Counted from the stretch's first letter, positions 45,168 to 57,391 are shown. The stretch: 64,000 bases of DNA from Hymenoscyphus infarciens (GCA_001414345.1 LLCB01000127.1:1-64000); one strand, 5' to 3'. The notes: a model not told the origin generated them from the sequence alone. A program made the numbers and translations.

Positions 45168-46539
45168 TCTATGTTTATAATTTGAGTAGAAAGCTTTTAA
45201 TTAAAGTAAAAGACAAATTTCTCTATTATTAGCTTAAATCTAGTTTATTATATTTAAAAACAATCTAGTTAACTTAAAAATATATTTATATTAATAACTA
45301 TAAACTAATAAAACAGAGCTTAGATTTATACTATAAATAGGCTATACTTCGACATATACTAGATTCTTTAGCATGTCTATTTAAATATTTTATTATTTGT
45401 TTAATATTCTACTAAAAAAATAAAAATTCAAATGTTCGAAAAAAGGTATAAGTTGGAATATTTCTCATATATTTTATACTTCTATATAATTACTACAAGT
45501 ATTTAATTATATAAGAATATATAAACTAAACGAGCTAATAAATTCCACTAGCTTACTAGTAAGGATTTCTTACTATATTCAAAAAGCTTACTTAAAATTT
45601 TAAATAAAAGTAGAAGAGTGAGTTTATATATAGTTATAATAATATATTTCGTATTCTACGAGTAAGTTAAGGAAGCTAATGAAATTCACAAATAAGCTAA
45701 CAAATATATAAGTAAGTTATGAGGAAAATTATCATATTTATAATTCATAGTATACTAAAGAGAGAGAGAAGGAAAATCATTTATACACTACTTTAAGTTA
45801 AAGAATTATCTAAGCTTCTATTAAACAAAAAGATAGAATTAATCGTCTATTAATTCGAATTTAAATAGAATAAATCACTTGTATACTACTACTAGTTAAA
45901 TATATCGCCTTAGTTATAACTCCTAGTAGATTATTAGAATACATCTATATATAATAATAAGTCTGTTTATACTATTGGTAATAGTAGGGAGTGCGTTATA
46001 TATAAGAGTACCAAGTCGTTTAGGCTTTAACCTAGAGCGCTCTCACTTAGTAGTAGTGTTAGAGGACTTCTACTTAGAGTACTTTTACGTTAATCTAGAG
46101 CACTCTTATTTAGCGGAGCGCCTGAATAAGCCGGTGGTGTTAGGAAGTTTCCAGGAGCACTTCTACTATGAATTGAATAAGCCGGCGGTGTCGGGAGACT
46201 TCTTAGACCTAAGCCGCTTTTAATCAGCGGAAGAGGCGAAAAGGCTAGTAGTATCGGCGAACTGCTAGGTAGTACTAGCGACCGTGGCAATAGTCTTCCT
46301 GGTTTTAGCTAGTCTATATTTCTATCTTATATTAATTTAAGCCACCTTTTTATAAAGGATTCCTATATAATCTAATCTTCTATCTATATAAACGCTCGCT
46401 CTTACTTTAAAGCTTTACTCTTTACTTAGATAAAGTTATTAACCTTATTACGACATAGTATAATAAAATCGCGATAGAGTTGTAGATTTACGAATTTCCT
46501 AATTTATAATAACTTATATAGCCTCTCTATCTTTTAGAG
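45168..46539. other. AT-rich spacer with a short open frame
   Basis: More AGCTTAC cores occur at 45545 to 45600. The frame at 45975 to 46223 plus has two similar passages (LNKPVVLGSFQEHFYYE, ELNKPAVSGDFLDL), suggesting repeated coding sequence that continues past a TAA. It is in a different frame from relic D, and its relation to D is unknown. Confidence 0.45.
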
Positions 46540-47299
46540 ATGTCTTTTCCGCCTCTTTTTAAGTAGATTATATTACCGTATAAAAGAGATAATGTCTCGC
46601 TAGACCTTTAGAGGAAGGCGGAATCGAGACTAGCGATCTATTTCCGTCTAGGAGATATTATTAACTTTAAGCAATTGCTGTCGAAGTAAAGCTAAGGCCT
46701 TATCGCATTTATTTGAACTCTGACTATGTTTATATTTAAACGCGAATTGTTTTTCTACATACTATGCTACTAATCTTCTTAAGATAGTTGAATTAGTATA
46801 AGCGAGACGAGGTGTAGATTTACGTCGGCTTGGAGGATTCGTAGAAGCTGTTATTAAGTGATCTATAATCTAAGTAAGTATGTTATAACCTCGCTTTTTA
46901 GTGGACAGATATATACTAGAGTAGCCTCAGAGAGGGGGTTAGTTCTGTCTCTATGACGTTGAGTATACGATGGGCGATTCAGGTCTACTATAAAGGGTCT
47001 AGGAAGGGTGTAGTTCTATTGTAATTGTTATTATCGTAATTCGCGCTAGGAAACTCAGCCTCTGTTTATTTACATCGCTAGACGCATTTTGGCTTACCCA
47101 GCCTTTATTAGATTACCTAGTGCTCTGTATACTACCTCAAGATTTGCCCACTTCCCTAGGCCGCCTATAGGTCATCGGCTTATAATCTATACCCCTCCAC
47201 CCCATAGATTTAATCAAAGTTGTATAAGATAACAGTAAGCGTTGAGTAGCCAAAGTCTACTATTAGTAGAAAGTATAGGCGAGCTAGTAGAAAGTATAG

Positions 47300-47440
47300 G
47301 TAAGCCACTAAAAGTACGAGTAAGCTACTGAAAGTAGGGGTAAGCTAGTGAAAGTAAGAGGTAAGCTAGTGAAAGTAAGAGGTAAGCCAGTGAAAGTAAG
47401 AGGTAAGCCAGTGAAAGTAAGAGGTAAGCTAGTGAAATTT
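47300..47440 (+). repeat. 21-bp TAAGCYAGTGAAAGTAAGAGG minisatellite
   Basis: Units of 21 bp at 47341, 47362, 47383, 47404 and 47425, preceded by two 20-bp variants at 47301 and 47321. It shares the GTAAGCY core of the other arrays. Later units are nearly identical, implying recent expansion. Confidence 0.9.
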
Positions 47441-47460
47441 ACGAGTAAATAAATCACTCG

Positions 47461-47583
47461 TCTAGTATAAATATCCTCTAGCATAAATATCCTCTAGTAT
47501 GAATATCCTCTTCTATATGAATATCCCCTTCTACATAAATATCCCCTTCTACATAAATATCCCCTCCTCCACTATGAATATCC
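47461..47583 (+). repeat. 16- to 21-bp ATAAATATCC minisatellite
   Basis: Seven units ending in ATGAATATCC or ATAAATATCC begin at 47461, 47477, 47493 (16 bp each), 47509, 47527, 47545 (18 bp each) and 47563 (21 bp). It directly follows the 21-bp array. A related CTCTATTATGAATACC motif recurs at 49.4 kb. Confidence 0.85.
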
Positions 47584-48143
47584 TCTCACTTTATCTGGAA
47601 TTAGGTCGAGTTTCGCTATAAAAGTTATTAGCGTAATTTCGACAGAAGTGGTTCCCCGAGACTTACTATCGACGGCACCTTATTTCTAGTAGACATCGCT
47701 AATAAATTCCTTGTCTACAGATGTATCGGCTTTATATTAAATATCGGCTCCGTCTTATATACCGATTTGATTTTAAACGTTAACTTATTCTATAGTACGT
47801 TACATATCTTTCTAATCTTAAACATCGATACCCTGCTTTATAACCTCGGTATACTCTAGAAGTATAGCTATTTATTAAGAAGTCTATATACAACCGTGGT
47901 TCTAGATAAGCTATTCGATATAGTTCCAGGCCTTATCTAAGAGCTTTTAGCTTAATGCTTAGTTAGTTAAAGCTATTAATATAGTAGACTATAGAACAGA
48001 GTAACGTAGGTAATTTCTAGAAGCTCGATTATGTTTTCGGGGAGAGAGTGAGTTATAGAGTATTTAAGTAGACTAAAGTTTTAAAAAAGGTAGAAAGTTA
48101 CACAAAGTATAGTAAGCTACCAAAGTGTAATAAGAGCTACTAC

Positions 48144-48234
48144 GCGTAACAAAGGTTATCCAAATAGAGCAATTACTATATTTCCATAGCTTTGAAAACC
48201 TTAAAAAGTAACCTCTGAATAACCTTTGTTACGC
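48144..48234. repeat. Inverted repeat with 16-bp perfect arms
   Basis: GCGTAACAAAGGTTAT at 48144 to 48159 pairs exactly with 48219 to 48234 around a 59-base loop. It could be a very small MITE or a hairpin from a palindromic insertion. No duplication at the ends is obvious. Confidence 0.75.
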
Positions 48235-49263
48235 CTAGAACGAAGTAACAACAGCTAAGGGCTGCCAGCTAACAGCCCCTTTACCTAGTACCCGGTTTGT
48301 TCAGAGTTAACTACACGTCTACGATTACACCGCATAACACTAAGAAGATTTTCTAACTCGACACGATACCTTCTCTATCACCACAGGAATGGGATTAGTA
48401 TAAACAGAGCTATTAGAGAGAACCGCGATGCTACAGTTAATTATCTTTTTAACTATCTTCTTTATAGAGAAGAAACGATCTACTCAGTCCTTCTCGTATT
48501 CGTTAGAGTTGAGATTTAGATTTAGATTTAGCTAGGTTAGGATTTAGATTAGAATAGAGTTTATATATATACTTACTTACCTATTAGAGTAGAGCTTACC
48601 CTAGCAGAGAAGAGCTTGCCCGTCATAGGACTAGGCGCTTATCTACTAGAGGAGAGCTTACCCGTTAAAGGAGAGCTTACCCGATGACTACAGGTAGCTT
48701 ACTCGCGTATTTCAATAGCTTATGATTCAAGTGGCGGATGTTATAAATACACTAATAACACATAGTTGTAAAGAGACTTGGATTACTTTAGAATTGTACA
48801 CTAAACACTCTCTTCATATTAAGCCATGCTAAACTAATACCCTCCACATCAAGCTTTATTTACTGGCGACTACTAGTTAGTGCCAGGCTGATCTCTAACA
48901 GCTTAAGAGTAGTAGTAGAGGCGTTCTATTCCTCGACTTCCTCGTTTTCTTGTAACCCTTCTCATATTCTTATATAGTTCTTAATCCACCCGTAGGCCGA
49001 ATCTTCTAAGTCCTTCGAATCGTCCGAATCTTCGCTGTTAGAGGAATACCGTTACTGCCGCTATCAAAATCGCTAAGGGAAAAAGCCGAACCATGGACAT
49101 TATCTACAATATAGTCTAGACTATACGAGGAAAGGGTTCTCTTAGCCGTTTAGTATAAGAGAAGGAGGAAGACATTATTATGAGTTCTAACTCTGCTTAT
49201 ACTAAATTTTTAGGTAAAACCTAAAACTAATCTCGACTAATAAATAAAAACAGTTATTAAGAA

Positions 49264-49454
49264 GGTATTCATAATAGAGACAGTGTTTATGATGAAGGCG
49301 GTATTATTTGTAATATAGAGAAAAACAATAAGACTATCTTATGTAAATAGTCTTGTTGTTTCTGCCTACATAGCGAACAATACCACTCTCATTATAAACC
49401 TCGCCTCTATTATGAATACCGGCCTTGTACTGCCTCTATCATAAATACCGCCTT
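49264..49454. repeat. Opposed copies of a CTCTATTATGAATACC motif
   Basis: GGTATTCATAATAGAG (49264 to 49279) is the exact reverse complement of 49405 to 49420. AAGGCGGTATT (49295 to 49305) is the reverse complement of 49444 to 49454. The right side carries three or four tandem variants of the motif. The pairs are not nested, so this is two short arrays in opposite orientation rather than one hairpin. Confidence 0.6.
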
Positions 49455-52132
49455 TATTATGAACATGTGTATTGTTGTAGGCCGAGGGGGTTGGAAGCTA
49501 TGTACTATTGAATGTTAGAGAATAGTGCTTTGTTCAAACTTACGAGAAGGAACCAAGTACTCACCAATATGTTATAGGTCTAGTCCTCAAGTAGCTGTAA
49601 ACAGCTAGACGGGAGGCTGTTTAGGCGAATTTCGGGTTTATTAGTGAGAGTTGTTAGAGGTTGTGTAGATGTAGGTGTTAGGTTGGGTCGGGAGGATCGG
49701 CGATGCTAGGCAGCTTGCGAAGTACAACGAGCAGGATTGAAAGCTTAAAAGAGTCGAGCCAACTAGGGAAGCGGTTGTTAGATTAGGGGGTTCAGCGATG
49801 TTAGGTTAGCTTACGAAGTACAACGAAAAGTGCAATCCCTAAAGGGGCTGTTGTTAGATGTTGGGTTAGTTCGGGGGGGAGGCGGGGCAGGGGTTTCTGG
49901 TTATTACTTAGAGGCCTTTTTTTTCTCGTTTTACTTCTCCTTCTTCTTCTTCTTCTTCTCCTTCCGCGCACGTTCTTCCTCTGCTTGTTCCATCTCCTGG
50001 ATCTGCCGTTCGAGTTCGTTCTCTTCCGCCTGTTTCGCCTGTTTCGCCTATTTCATCTCAATCTCCTCTTCTGTAGGTCGAGTCATTACTTAGTCGATAG
50101 GGTAGAACTGAATTTCGATTAAATAGCAAGGAGCGTAAGAAGTGCAACGAGAGCTTGTGTTTTATAATATAGATAGAATGTAGGTGTTGTTAGTGAAATA
50201 AGATAGGATATAAAGAGGGGTCTTTATGCTACTCAGACTAATCAGGATTGTCAAATAGCTGCGCTAGCTTTACTTAGCTTACGATTCTTTTGCTGGCTTA
50301 CTTGTATAGCGCTGGCTTACTTCACTTAGCCGTGGCTTACAATTCTTTCGTCGGGTTGCTCGCAGCGCTGTGTCCAACATAACCGTTCATTTACATCAGT
50401 TTCCTACCATGTCTTATCGTGTTATTACTTTTCAGCGAGGTCGGGTTTAGAGAGTACTCTAACGAGCACCTCTCTATAGACACTTTAGGGATGCTTTTCT
50501 TCCGCGAAAGCAGTTAATGTCCTAAGATACCTAAGATCCTGAAGATACTAGTAACTTTTCGCTACCTAATAATTTTAATATAAATAAGAATCATAATATA
50601 TAGCTTAATTAAGACTCTGATACCTTTACTCCTCGATACTTTAATATCACTAAAAAGAAGCACCTACGAACCAATCTCCAAAACCGCGCTGCTCGCCATA
50701 CAAATTAGGACTCCGTGATTCCTTTTCTTAGCTCAACAATGTTTACTAGTCAGGCAATGTGTAGTTCTATACATTGTAGAAGGATGACTAGAACTGTGCT
50801 CTATATTACTCTTCATCGTAAGCTTTAGAAATTAGGTGTGTTTGAACTTTCAGCTGACGAAATAAAGAGGGAGCTACCTACGAGACTATTACATACTGTA
50901 ATTGTAATTGGTCCAAGGCAATGTCGATATTACAAGCTAGTTACTTTCTATCAAGTCCACGGAACCCTATACTTAGTTTTCATCTTAATCTCTTAGAATT
51001 TTTTCATTATATTATTATAAATGGTAAGATTTCTAAACAAGCGTGGTCTCATAGTCTTATACGATTTATTTAACTTAAATGCTTTATTCGTATTCTAGAC
51101 CTACGAAAGCCGTAGGAGCATGCCTATTTCAACTGGATTAGAGCTTCAGAGTACTACTAGATGCTTTTTAATCAAGAAATCCAAACCTCTTGTTCTACCG
51201 AGAATACATAGGGCGCCTGTTCTACTACTACTCGTAGCGTTTAGATAGTACCCTCGTCACTACAGCACACCTGTCTAGCCTACTTTTATCAAGATGATTC
51301 TAACTCTAGACCTAAACGCCTATACTATTAGGGACACGATGGAAACCAGTAGCATAAGCGCGAAAGCAGATCTGATTAACACTTTATTAGGAGCCGGCCT
51401 TAAGGAAGCTTTTTCATACTAAATCCGCTAAGTAGAGAGGTTAATACATTAACTAATGATCTTATACTTACTAGCAAAGCTAACAGCTAGCTAGAAGCAC
51501 CAGTTTCACGTAACATATCTGATAGGTGCGGCCATTACTTTAAAGCTGTAAACTCTACTAAAAATAGTAAACATTTCAAAGGTCTTGACTAAACTAGACT
51601 TATGAATGCGGTTTGCCGATATAGGGCGACGCTTAGGCTAATCAATTAGTACTAAGGTAAGAAGTATAAGGTTATAAGTTATATACTTCAGAGCATCTTA
51701 TTAAAACTCCTCTCAAATGTACATATCTTTGTATAATATAATATTACTTGTAAATTTGCTCTCTATATATAGAAGAAGTATCCTGAGATCTATATAAGGG
51801 TTCGATTTATAATAAATACTATATACTAATATACTTACGTACTAGAATGTTAAATACTATAGAGTCTATTCTGTACTTAAGGACTTAGAATGTCTAATAG
51901 AGAGAGAGTAGAAAGAGACTAGAGTAGGAAATGTTATCTTATGCTCTTATACTAAATTATATTACTAGAGAGGTATGTAATTTACTACCTAAAGCCTCTG
52001 CCTCTTAACCCTCGAGTACTACGCTTCCTCTATTCTACGATGTTAACTCGGGGATGTTCGTAGCCGGGAAAGTATTCTTAATTCATAAATATAATATTGT
52101 AGGAAACTCTAATTACTCTACCTTAGTACTTA

Positions 52133-53580
52133 TTTAGATATAAAGTATAACCGTGTACTTGAAAAGGAGAATAAATGCTTAGAGCGTATTATAAAAGTAC
52201 GTTAGCACCTACTATTAAAAGAGAAGATTTTTAATAATATCTTCGAGGTACTTAGAGACTATACTACGTAATAGTTATAATAGTTTATAAGGAAAAGGGA
52301 GAGTGTCTAAGCAGCTTAAAGAGCGAGACTATATAAGAGGCTCTTTTAGCTACTTCTCTATGAGGAGAATATGAAGGAGAACTTTCGGGTTAAGCGAGAA
52401 GAGTACCTAGCTGCGATAGAAATACCAATACCTGTTTTAAGAAGACCACTCTATACTTGGAACTCGTACGTGGTATGGCATCTATCTAGAAAACGAACTA
52501 TTACTAAAATAGTAGCTGATACTATTACTACAGTTGAAGCAGAATTGCTAGCAACTAGGTAGTCTTATGAAAAGTGGTTATGAATAGAGAACCTTTGAGT
52601 AGAGTATACGAATACATAGACTTAGTATTATATTAACGAAGAATTTATATAATTCTAGATCTAAGTAACTATATGGGTTTAAGAGTAGCGGAATATTTAT
52701 AATCGCCATAATATAAAAGGAACTAAAAAAGCCGGCCAGTTACTCTAAGGTCTTTATAAGCGCTTGCTAGCGCTCTAGAAGCGAGTATAGAAAATCGAGA
52801 AGCTGCTTAATAAGCTCTCTCTTAGAGTACGTCTCGAAGGGATCTCTTTGAAAACCTTTGACCTAGAGACTTTAGAGGCGGAGTTAAATTAGAGAATATA
52901 GTAATATAAATCGGTATAAGAAGAGGTTATCTTGCTATCTCTAGCTTTAAATATGCTTTATCTTTAATTTACAAACGATATTATTATTCTATAAGGTATT
53001 AATATATACTAGTATTTATAAAGGTGTATAGAAGAAAAGGAATTACTTATATACGAATAGACGAGGTTAGTAAAATAGGTATACGATACCTTATAAGTAC
53101 TACTTAATAACTTAGGAGGATATATAGCTAGTTCTATACTTTTTAGGTGTAATATTCTAGAGAGAATTATTATTACTGAGATAGTAGTTAATTACGATGA
53201 CTGGTATACTTATCTAGGCTAGAAAGGAAGACTAAAAGGTATTATTTTCCTTTATATATGTTTATAACATACTTTCTAACTTTATATAATATAGATACTC
53301 TAGATGCTTTAAATATGTTACTACTGAGCTTTTAGAAACAAGAAGATAATAGAGGTAGGGCTCGTAGGTTTTAAACGAGGACGAGTGCTAAGAATGCCGA
53401 GAATATAGAAGAAGATATGTCTGAACCGGACGGGAGTGACGACGACGAAGCTATAGTAGAGTACGCTAATACTCTTAATAAAGTATTTAGGCTACTCGAT
53501 ATTAAAGAAGAGTAGATACTCGATAGTGTAGATAGAGAAGAGGATAGAGCGAGGGAGCTTGTTTATCATATTTCCTTTTA
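52133..53580 (+). pseudogene. Relic E: RIP-killed intron-containing gene, coiled-coil protein
   Basis: The plus frame from about 52133 to 53238 reads about 368 codons, interrupted only by TAA/TAG. A 56-nt intron (53239 to 53294; donor GTATTA, acceptor ATATAG, phase 1) joins exactly to a second readable frame, 53295 to about 53580. Exon 1 is rich in Leu, Lys, Glu and (by inference from stops) Gln, with heptad-like helices: LEKENKCLERIIKVR, PLYTWNSYVVWHLSRKRTIT (63 codons open at 52371 to 52562), KTFDLETLEAELN. Exon 2 is acidic: EDMSEPDGSDDDEAIVEYAN then LNKVFRLLDIKEE. Predicted as a long coiled-coil protein. Family not recognised. A spliceosomal intron argues against a simple retroelement gene. 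Confidence 0.75.
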
Positions 53581-53639
53581 ACATTCTTAAGCAAACTAGC
53601 TACAAAATATAAGCTCTTAGTCGAAAATTATTCTGAATG

Positions 53640-53760
53640 CCCGTTCCCGGCGTCACCAACTTACTAACAATCAGCTTGTCTACTAATGAGTAGCTTATTA
53701 CTAACAACTAGCTTGTCCACTAATGAGCAGCTTATCTAGTAGCGACTAACACCTAGCCTC
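53640..53760 (+). repeat. CAGCTTGTC/AGCTTATC repeat cluster
   Basis: TACTAACAATCAGCTTGTCTACTAATGAG, TAGCTTATTACTAACAACTAGCTTGTCCACTAATGAG and CAGCTTATCTAG follow each other at 20- to 22-base steps. This is a less mutated version of the AGCTTAC core that keeps TpG. Confidence 0.65.
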
Positions 53761-54379
53761 AGAATATCTAGTACGATTGCCGTTGTTTCCTCTCGATCGT
53801 ATAGCCTCTTATCGTCGATATCACTCTTCGCTATACTTTCAACTAAAAAAACCCCTCTTCTAAGCCTTCTAGTAATGGCTAAGGTAACATTGTTCGTAGA
53901 ATATACTTATATTTTAGTAAGTTAGCTATTAATTACCGCGTAAGCTATTAACTTCTTCGTAAAGTAGCTTAGATTCTTGTACTTTTCTGACTCTATTAAA
54001 AGAGAGAGTTTTATAAACTTGATTATTAATTATATATAACGAATTAAGAGGAAAAAAGCGTAAGTAGCTAGCTGCTAAAAAAAAGCCCTCTATTTATATA
54101 TAAAACTCTCTATTATAGTAAGCTATTATAGTAAGAGAGAAGAAAAAAGGAAAAACTACTAATCGAGAATATCTCTATTAATCTATGAAACTTAATTGTT
54201 AAACTCTTCTATTCTATGTTTTATAAAAGGAAAAGAAAAAGAAAAAGCATCGGTAAAGCCGTAATAAACGCTAAGGGTATAATCTAATATTATCTATCTC
54301 TTTGTATATATAAGTTAAGAGAGAAACGACTGTTGAAAAAGAAGTAATAGACGCCTTAGGTATACTCTGATATATATAC

Positions 54380-56200
54380 ATCTCTTCTACCCTCCTCTAG
54401 AAATTCCTAGCTGTTCTTTACCTTCTTTGGCACTCTAACTCCTCTGGTGCTATTAGTATTATCACCGTTCGAATTAGCAGCTCTATTCTTATCTTGAGAT
54501 TTACGTTTCAGCTGGTTAATATTCTAACTACTAGTGTTAGCAGGTTAGCGCTTTCGAAGCCTATCGACGATAAGAGCTATAACGCGCGAGGACTTATAAG
54601 AAGTAGGTGGTTCTATTAGGTTTGATTAGAGAGCTAGGTCTGGACGTAGTTGAGAAACTAGGTTTAGATTATTTCAAGAAGCAGGTAGTTCTATTAGGTT
54701 TAGTTAGAGAGCTGGGTCTAGACGTGGTTAAGGAACTAGGTTTAGGTTATTTCAAGGAGCTATCTTAGCTAGACGCTTAAAAATGTCTAGTAAGCGAACT
54801 TATAAGGCCTATTCCTAGATTTTACTAATGTAACGTGTATAGTTCTCTTCGCTATTAGTAGAACTGGTGACAAAGTTAAGAATAGATAATATATAATATT
54901 ACCAAATATAACACTCTAACTTAGAGTGTTAGTACTTAACCTAGAAATGTACGTTAACACGTGTTTAGCTAGTATAGAAACAAATTAAGAAAATTAGTAT
55001 CTTCATATCGATCTTGTTAATACTAACATTATTCTATGTAGGCTTGTAGAATCTAAAGAAAAGAAAGCCTAAAGCGTGTATAAGAGGAATTGTATCTCGT
55101 TATACTTGAAGTAAAGCCTTCTCTATTGATAATTTATAACCCTTGCCTTCTATAATAAGGAAAACAAAGAATAGAGTAGTAACAAGTTCATAATACTTTC
55201 GTATATTTGGGGATATAATGAAATCTAGTAAGCTTTGCGAAAATAAACTCGAGCTAAATCCGTAGGCTCTATCGGGTTTTGGGTTTAAAGGAGCAAAAGA
55301 TTGACTTCGACTATTGTTAGGATTAGAACTAGGGAGCTTAGAGTAAAAGAGCTGAAAAGTCGTATTCTGGTAAAGGCTATTAAGAACATGTCGAATCCTA
55401 AGATGTATATAGGAGATAAGACTATGCTCTTTGGTAAAAGTATCGTCTATTGTTAGTAGAAACGCGTCTTCGACAGGTATATTATAGTTAAGGGTGTAGT
55501 AGATAGAGTCTCTAAGTTATTCATTGGTAGCATTGGTAAAGTCCTTCTTCAAGATTGCTATAGTAGTCAACTAGCTAATTAAATCCATGTATAAAATGAA
55601 AGTACTCTTAGACGCTGCCCTATGCTTCTTAATTATATTAACGAGGCTACGAAGGCTGTTAGTTAAGAACCGAAGGTTTGGGTGCAACGTAGCTTTAAGC
55701 TAAGCTTCTAGTTTTCTCTTAAAACTGACTTTGTTATTGTTTTAGAGCTAGGTGAAAGATCGGTGGTCTAGTATCATATGGTTTAACTCCATGTCCTCCT
55801 TAGCCTCTCTAATGTTCTTTGCTTTTACTGCTATAGTTACGCTGGTTCCTGCTATGCTAGGCGTGTTTATAATATCAAGCGGCAGATTTGGGTCAGCTAT
55901 ACCGTCTGAAGATTAGATCTAGTCTTCTAGCTGTGATGAAGCTGAATCCGGGTCGGCGGGGTCGGCCGGAGGATTTGGGGTCGAGGGCGCTTCAAAGACT
56001 GGTGCTAACTAACTGAATGAGCGCGAAAAGCTAAGAGTAAAGTTAGTATATATGTTGTGGACTATTAAGTGCTAGCACGTACCGGTTGTCTGGCTGTTTT
56101 GAGGCTCGCGCGTATTCTGCTGCTAAAGAGGCTACGTAATTAAGACCTGGTAGAGTGCGAGTATGATGAGGTAATAACTGGCTATTAGGATTTAATTGGG
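54380..56200 (-). pseudogene. Relic B: RIP-killed homologue of relic A
   Basis: A minus-strand frame reads from about 56.2 kb down to about 54.4 kb; I followed it codon by codon from 55.26 to 54.4 kb and upstream of 55.9 kb. The N-terminal part is Gln/Pro-rich (FEAPSTPNPPADPADPDSAS). The middle is helical and less mutated (VTIAVKAKNIREAKEDMELN, DFTNATNE, TIDDTFTKEHSLISYIHLRI). The core TLFFVFLIIEGKGYKLSIEK (about 55126 to 55173) aligns with ELFFVFYIIKGKGTKLLKEA of relic A. Then come two 26-residue repeats (54610 to 54765; unit includes NNLNLVSQLRPDLAL) and a basic end (RLRKR, LKRKSQDKNR, VPKKVKN). Stops are TAA, TAG and TGA. It is an undescribed family as far as I can tell; the start codon is not identified. 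Confidence 0.75.
54610..54765 (-). repeat. 78-bp coding tandem repeat (2 units) in relic B
   Basis: The units start at 54610 and 54688 (plus numbering), each 78 bp or 26 codons, with a partial third beyond. They have the same period and same place (after the GKG core, before the basic tail) as the 78-bp repeats of relic A, although the repeat sequences themselves differ. Confidence 0.85.
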
Positions 56201-57295
56201 AAGAGGAAAAGGTTGGCGAAATGTTTAGTAGTGTTAGTAGAGTGACGACTAAGTTATAGAAAGATAAGGTCGACGATCGAGGTTTACACTTCTACGACCT
56301 CTTTAATAGAGGAGATAGCTATCTATTCTATAAGCGACTATAGGCAGCTGTCTAGTTGGCTATTAGCTTTAAGGTCTTAAATAATAATAAATAAAATCAT
56401 AGCGTGTAAACACTTATATACGAAACCTTGGACAAACCCGATTTCCGCCTAGACGTCTGGAGTTTTTATTTGGCTATAATATAAAAGTCTTCGACAAAAG
56501 AATTATAATCCTAGTATAGTTTCTATTGCTAGTGAGGCGAAGATGTTATAGTAAAGATATTATAGTAAAGATATCTATAACGTCGGCGCGGATAAATGAA
56601 AATCCGTACTTTAAATGTTCAGATTAATGGTAAGATTAGTGTATTATATATCGTTGCTAAGAGACCTTACTTACCAGCCGGTTTAATGAGTTGGGTATAT
56701 CGTTGCGCGGTGTTCTTATACTTATAATAGGTTCCTTAAAAGGTAAGACACTTGTAGAGGGTTTGCGGTTGGCAGTTTAAAAAGTAAATAGGGACACGAT
56801 CTTTTAAGCTCTAACGCTTAGATATCTTAGCAGAAGCTTTACTAATACTAGTCAGCTTATAACTCAAATTAAATCGCAATTCTGTCGCTTCGTAGGCAAG
56901 ATAAGCTAATTAAGTTGCGAGCGATTAGTTGCTCAAATAATGTTCCACGTCTGGTAAGCTGGAAAGTATATAATAAGCGGCTATTCTATAGATAAGCTGC
57001 TTGTTAGTCGTAAAGGCTACGATCACCTAGACATTAATCAGAAGATTACGAACTTTAGTAGACATTCGATATTTTAACAGTTTACTTTTCTATTGCTAGC
57101 TTACTTACTAATTAGGAGCTTACTTGTTGAACGCCAGCTTGCTTATTAGCTTAGTTGTTAATTAGGAGCTTGCTAGTTGCTGGTTAATTGATTATGACAG
57201 TTGAGAAAGGCATAGTAATGCCTATGTGTTAATCTAATTAACTGATTTTTAGAAAACTGTATTCCTACTACTAGGAACCTCTGCTGCCATCTGTG

Positions 57296-57391
57296 CTATT
57301 AGGAACCTCTACTGCTATTAGAAACCTCTACTGCTATTAGGAACCTCCACTACTATTAGGAACCTCCACTGTTATCAGAAACCTCCGTTGC
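57296..57391 (+). repeat. 19-bp TATTAGGAACCTCTACTGC minisatellite, 5 units
   Basis: Five 19-bp units run without gaps; differences are mostly C/T or A/G. Degenerate copies extend about 30 bases upstream. It shares no core with the TAAGC arrays. Not coding (19 is not a multiple of three). Confidence 0.9.

Larger units (their letters stand above)
46540..48080 (+). pseudogene. Relic D: RIP-killed frame running through two minisatellites
   Basis: Starting at ATG 46540 the plus frame reads for about 510 codons; all stops are TAA, TAG or TGA at codons explainable by Gln, Trp or Arg decay. Readable blocks: ESRLAIYFRLGDIINFKQLL, RFTSAWRIRRSCY, FAHFPRPPIGHRLIIYTPPP before the arrays; RSGSPRLTIDGTLFLVDIAN, SVLYTDLILNVNLFYSTLHI, DKLFDIVPGLI after them. 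The same frame is open on both sides of the arrays at 47300 to 47440 and 47461 to 47583. Some array units are 20 or 16 bp, so translation through them may be coincidence (one chance in three) or a second exon may start there. Family not recognised. Confidence 0.6.
48081..52132. other. Mixed relic sequence, no named element
   Basis: Includes a 16-bp perfect hairpin (48144/48234), AGCTTAC cores at 48590 to 48720 and 50270 to 50345, opposed mini-arrays at 49.26 to 49.46 kb, and a less mutated part (50.6 to 51.7 kb) with several short plus-strand coding-like passages (FELSADEIKRELPTRLLHTV at about 50830). I could not assemble a gene. Confidence 0.45.
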
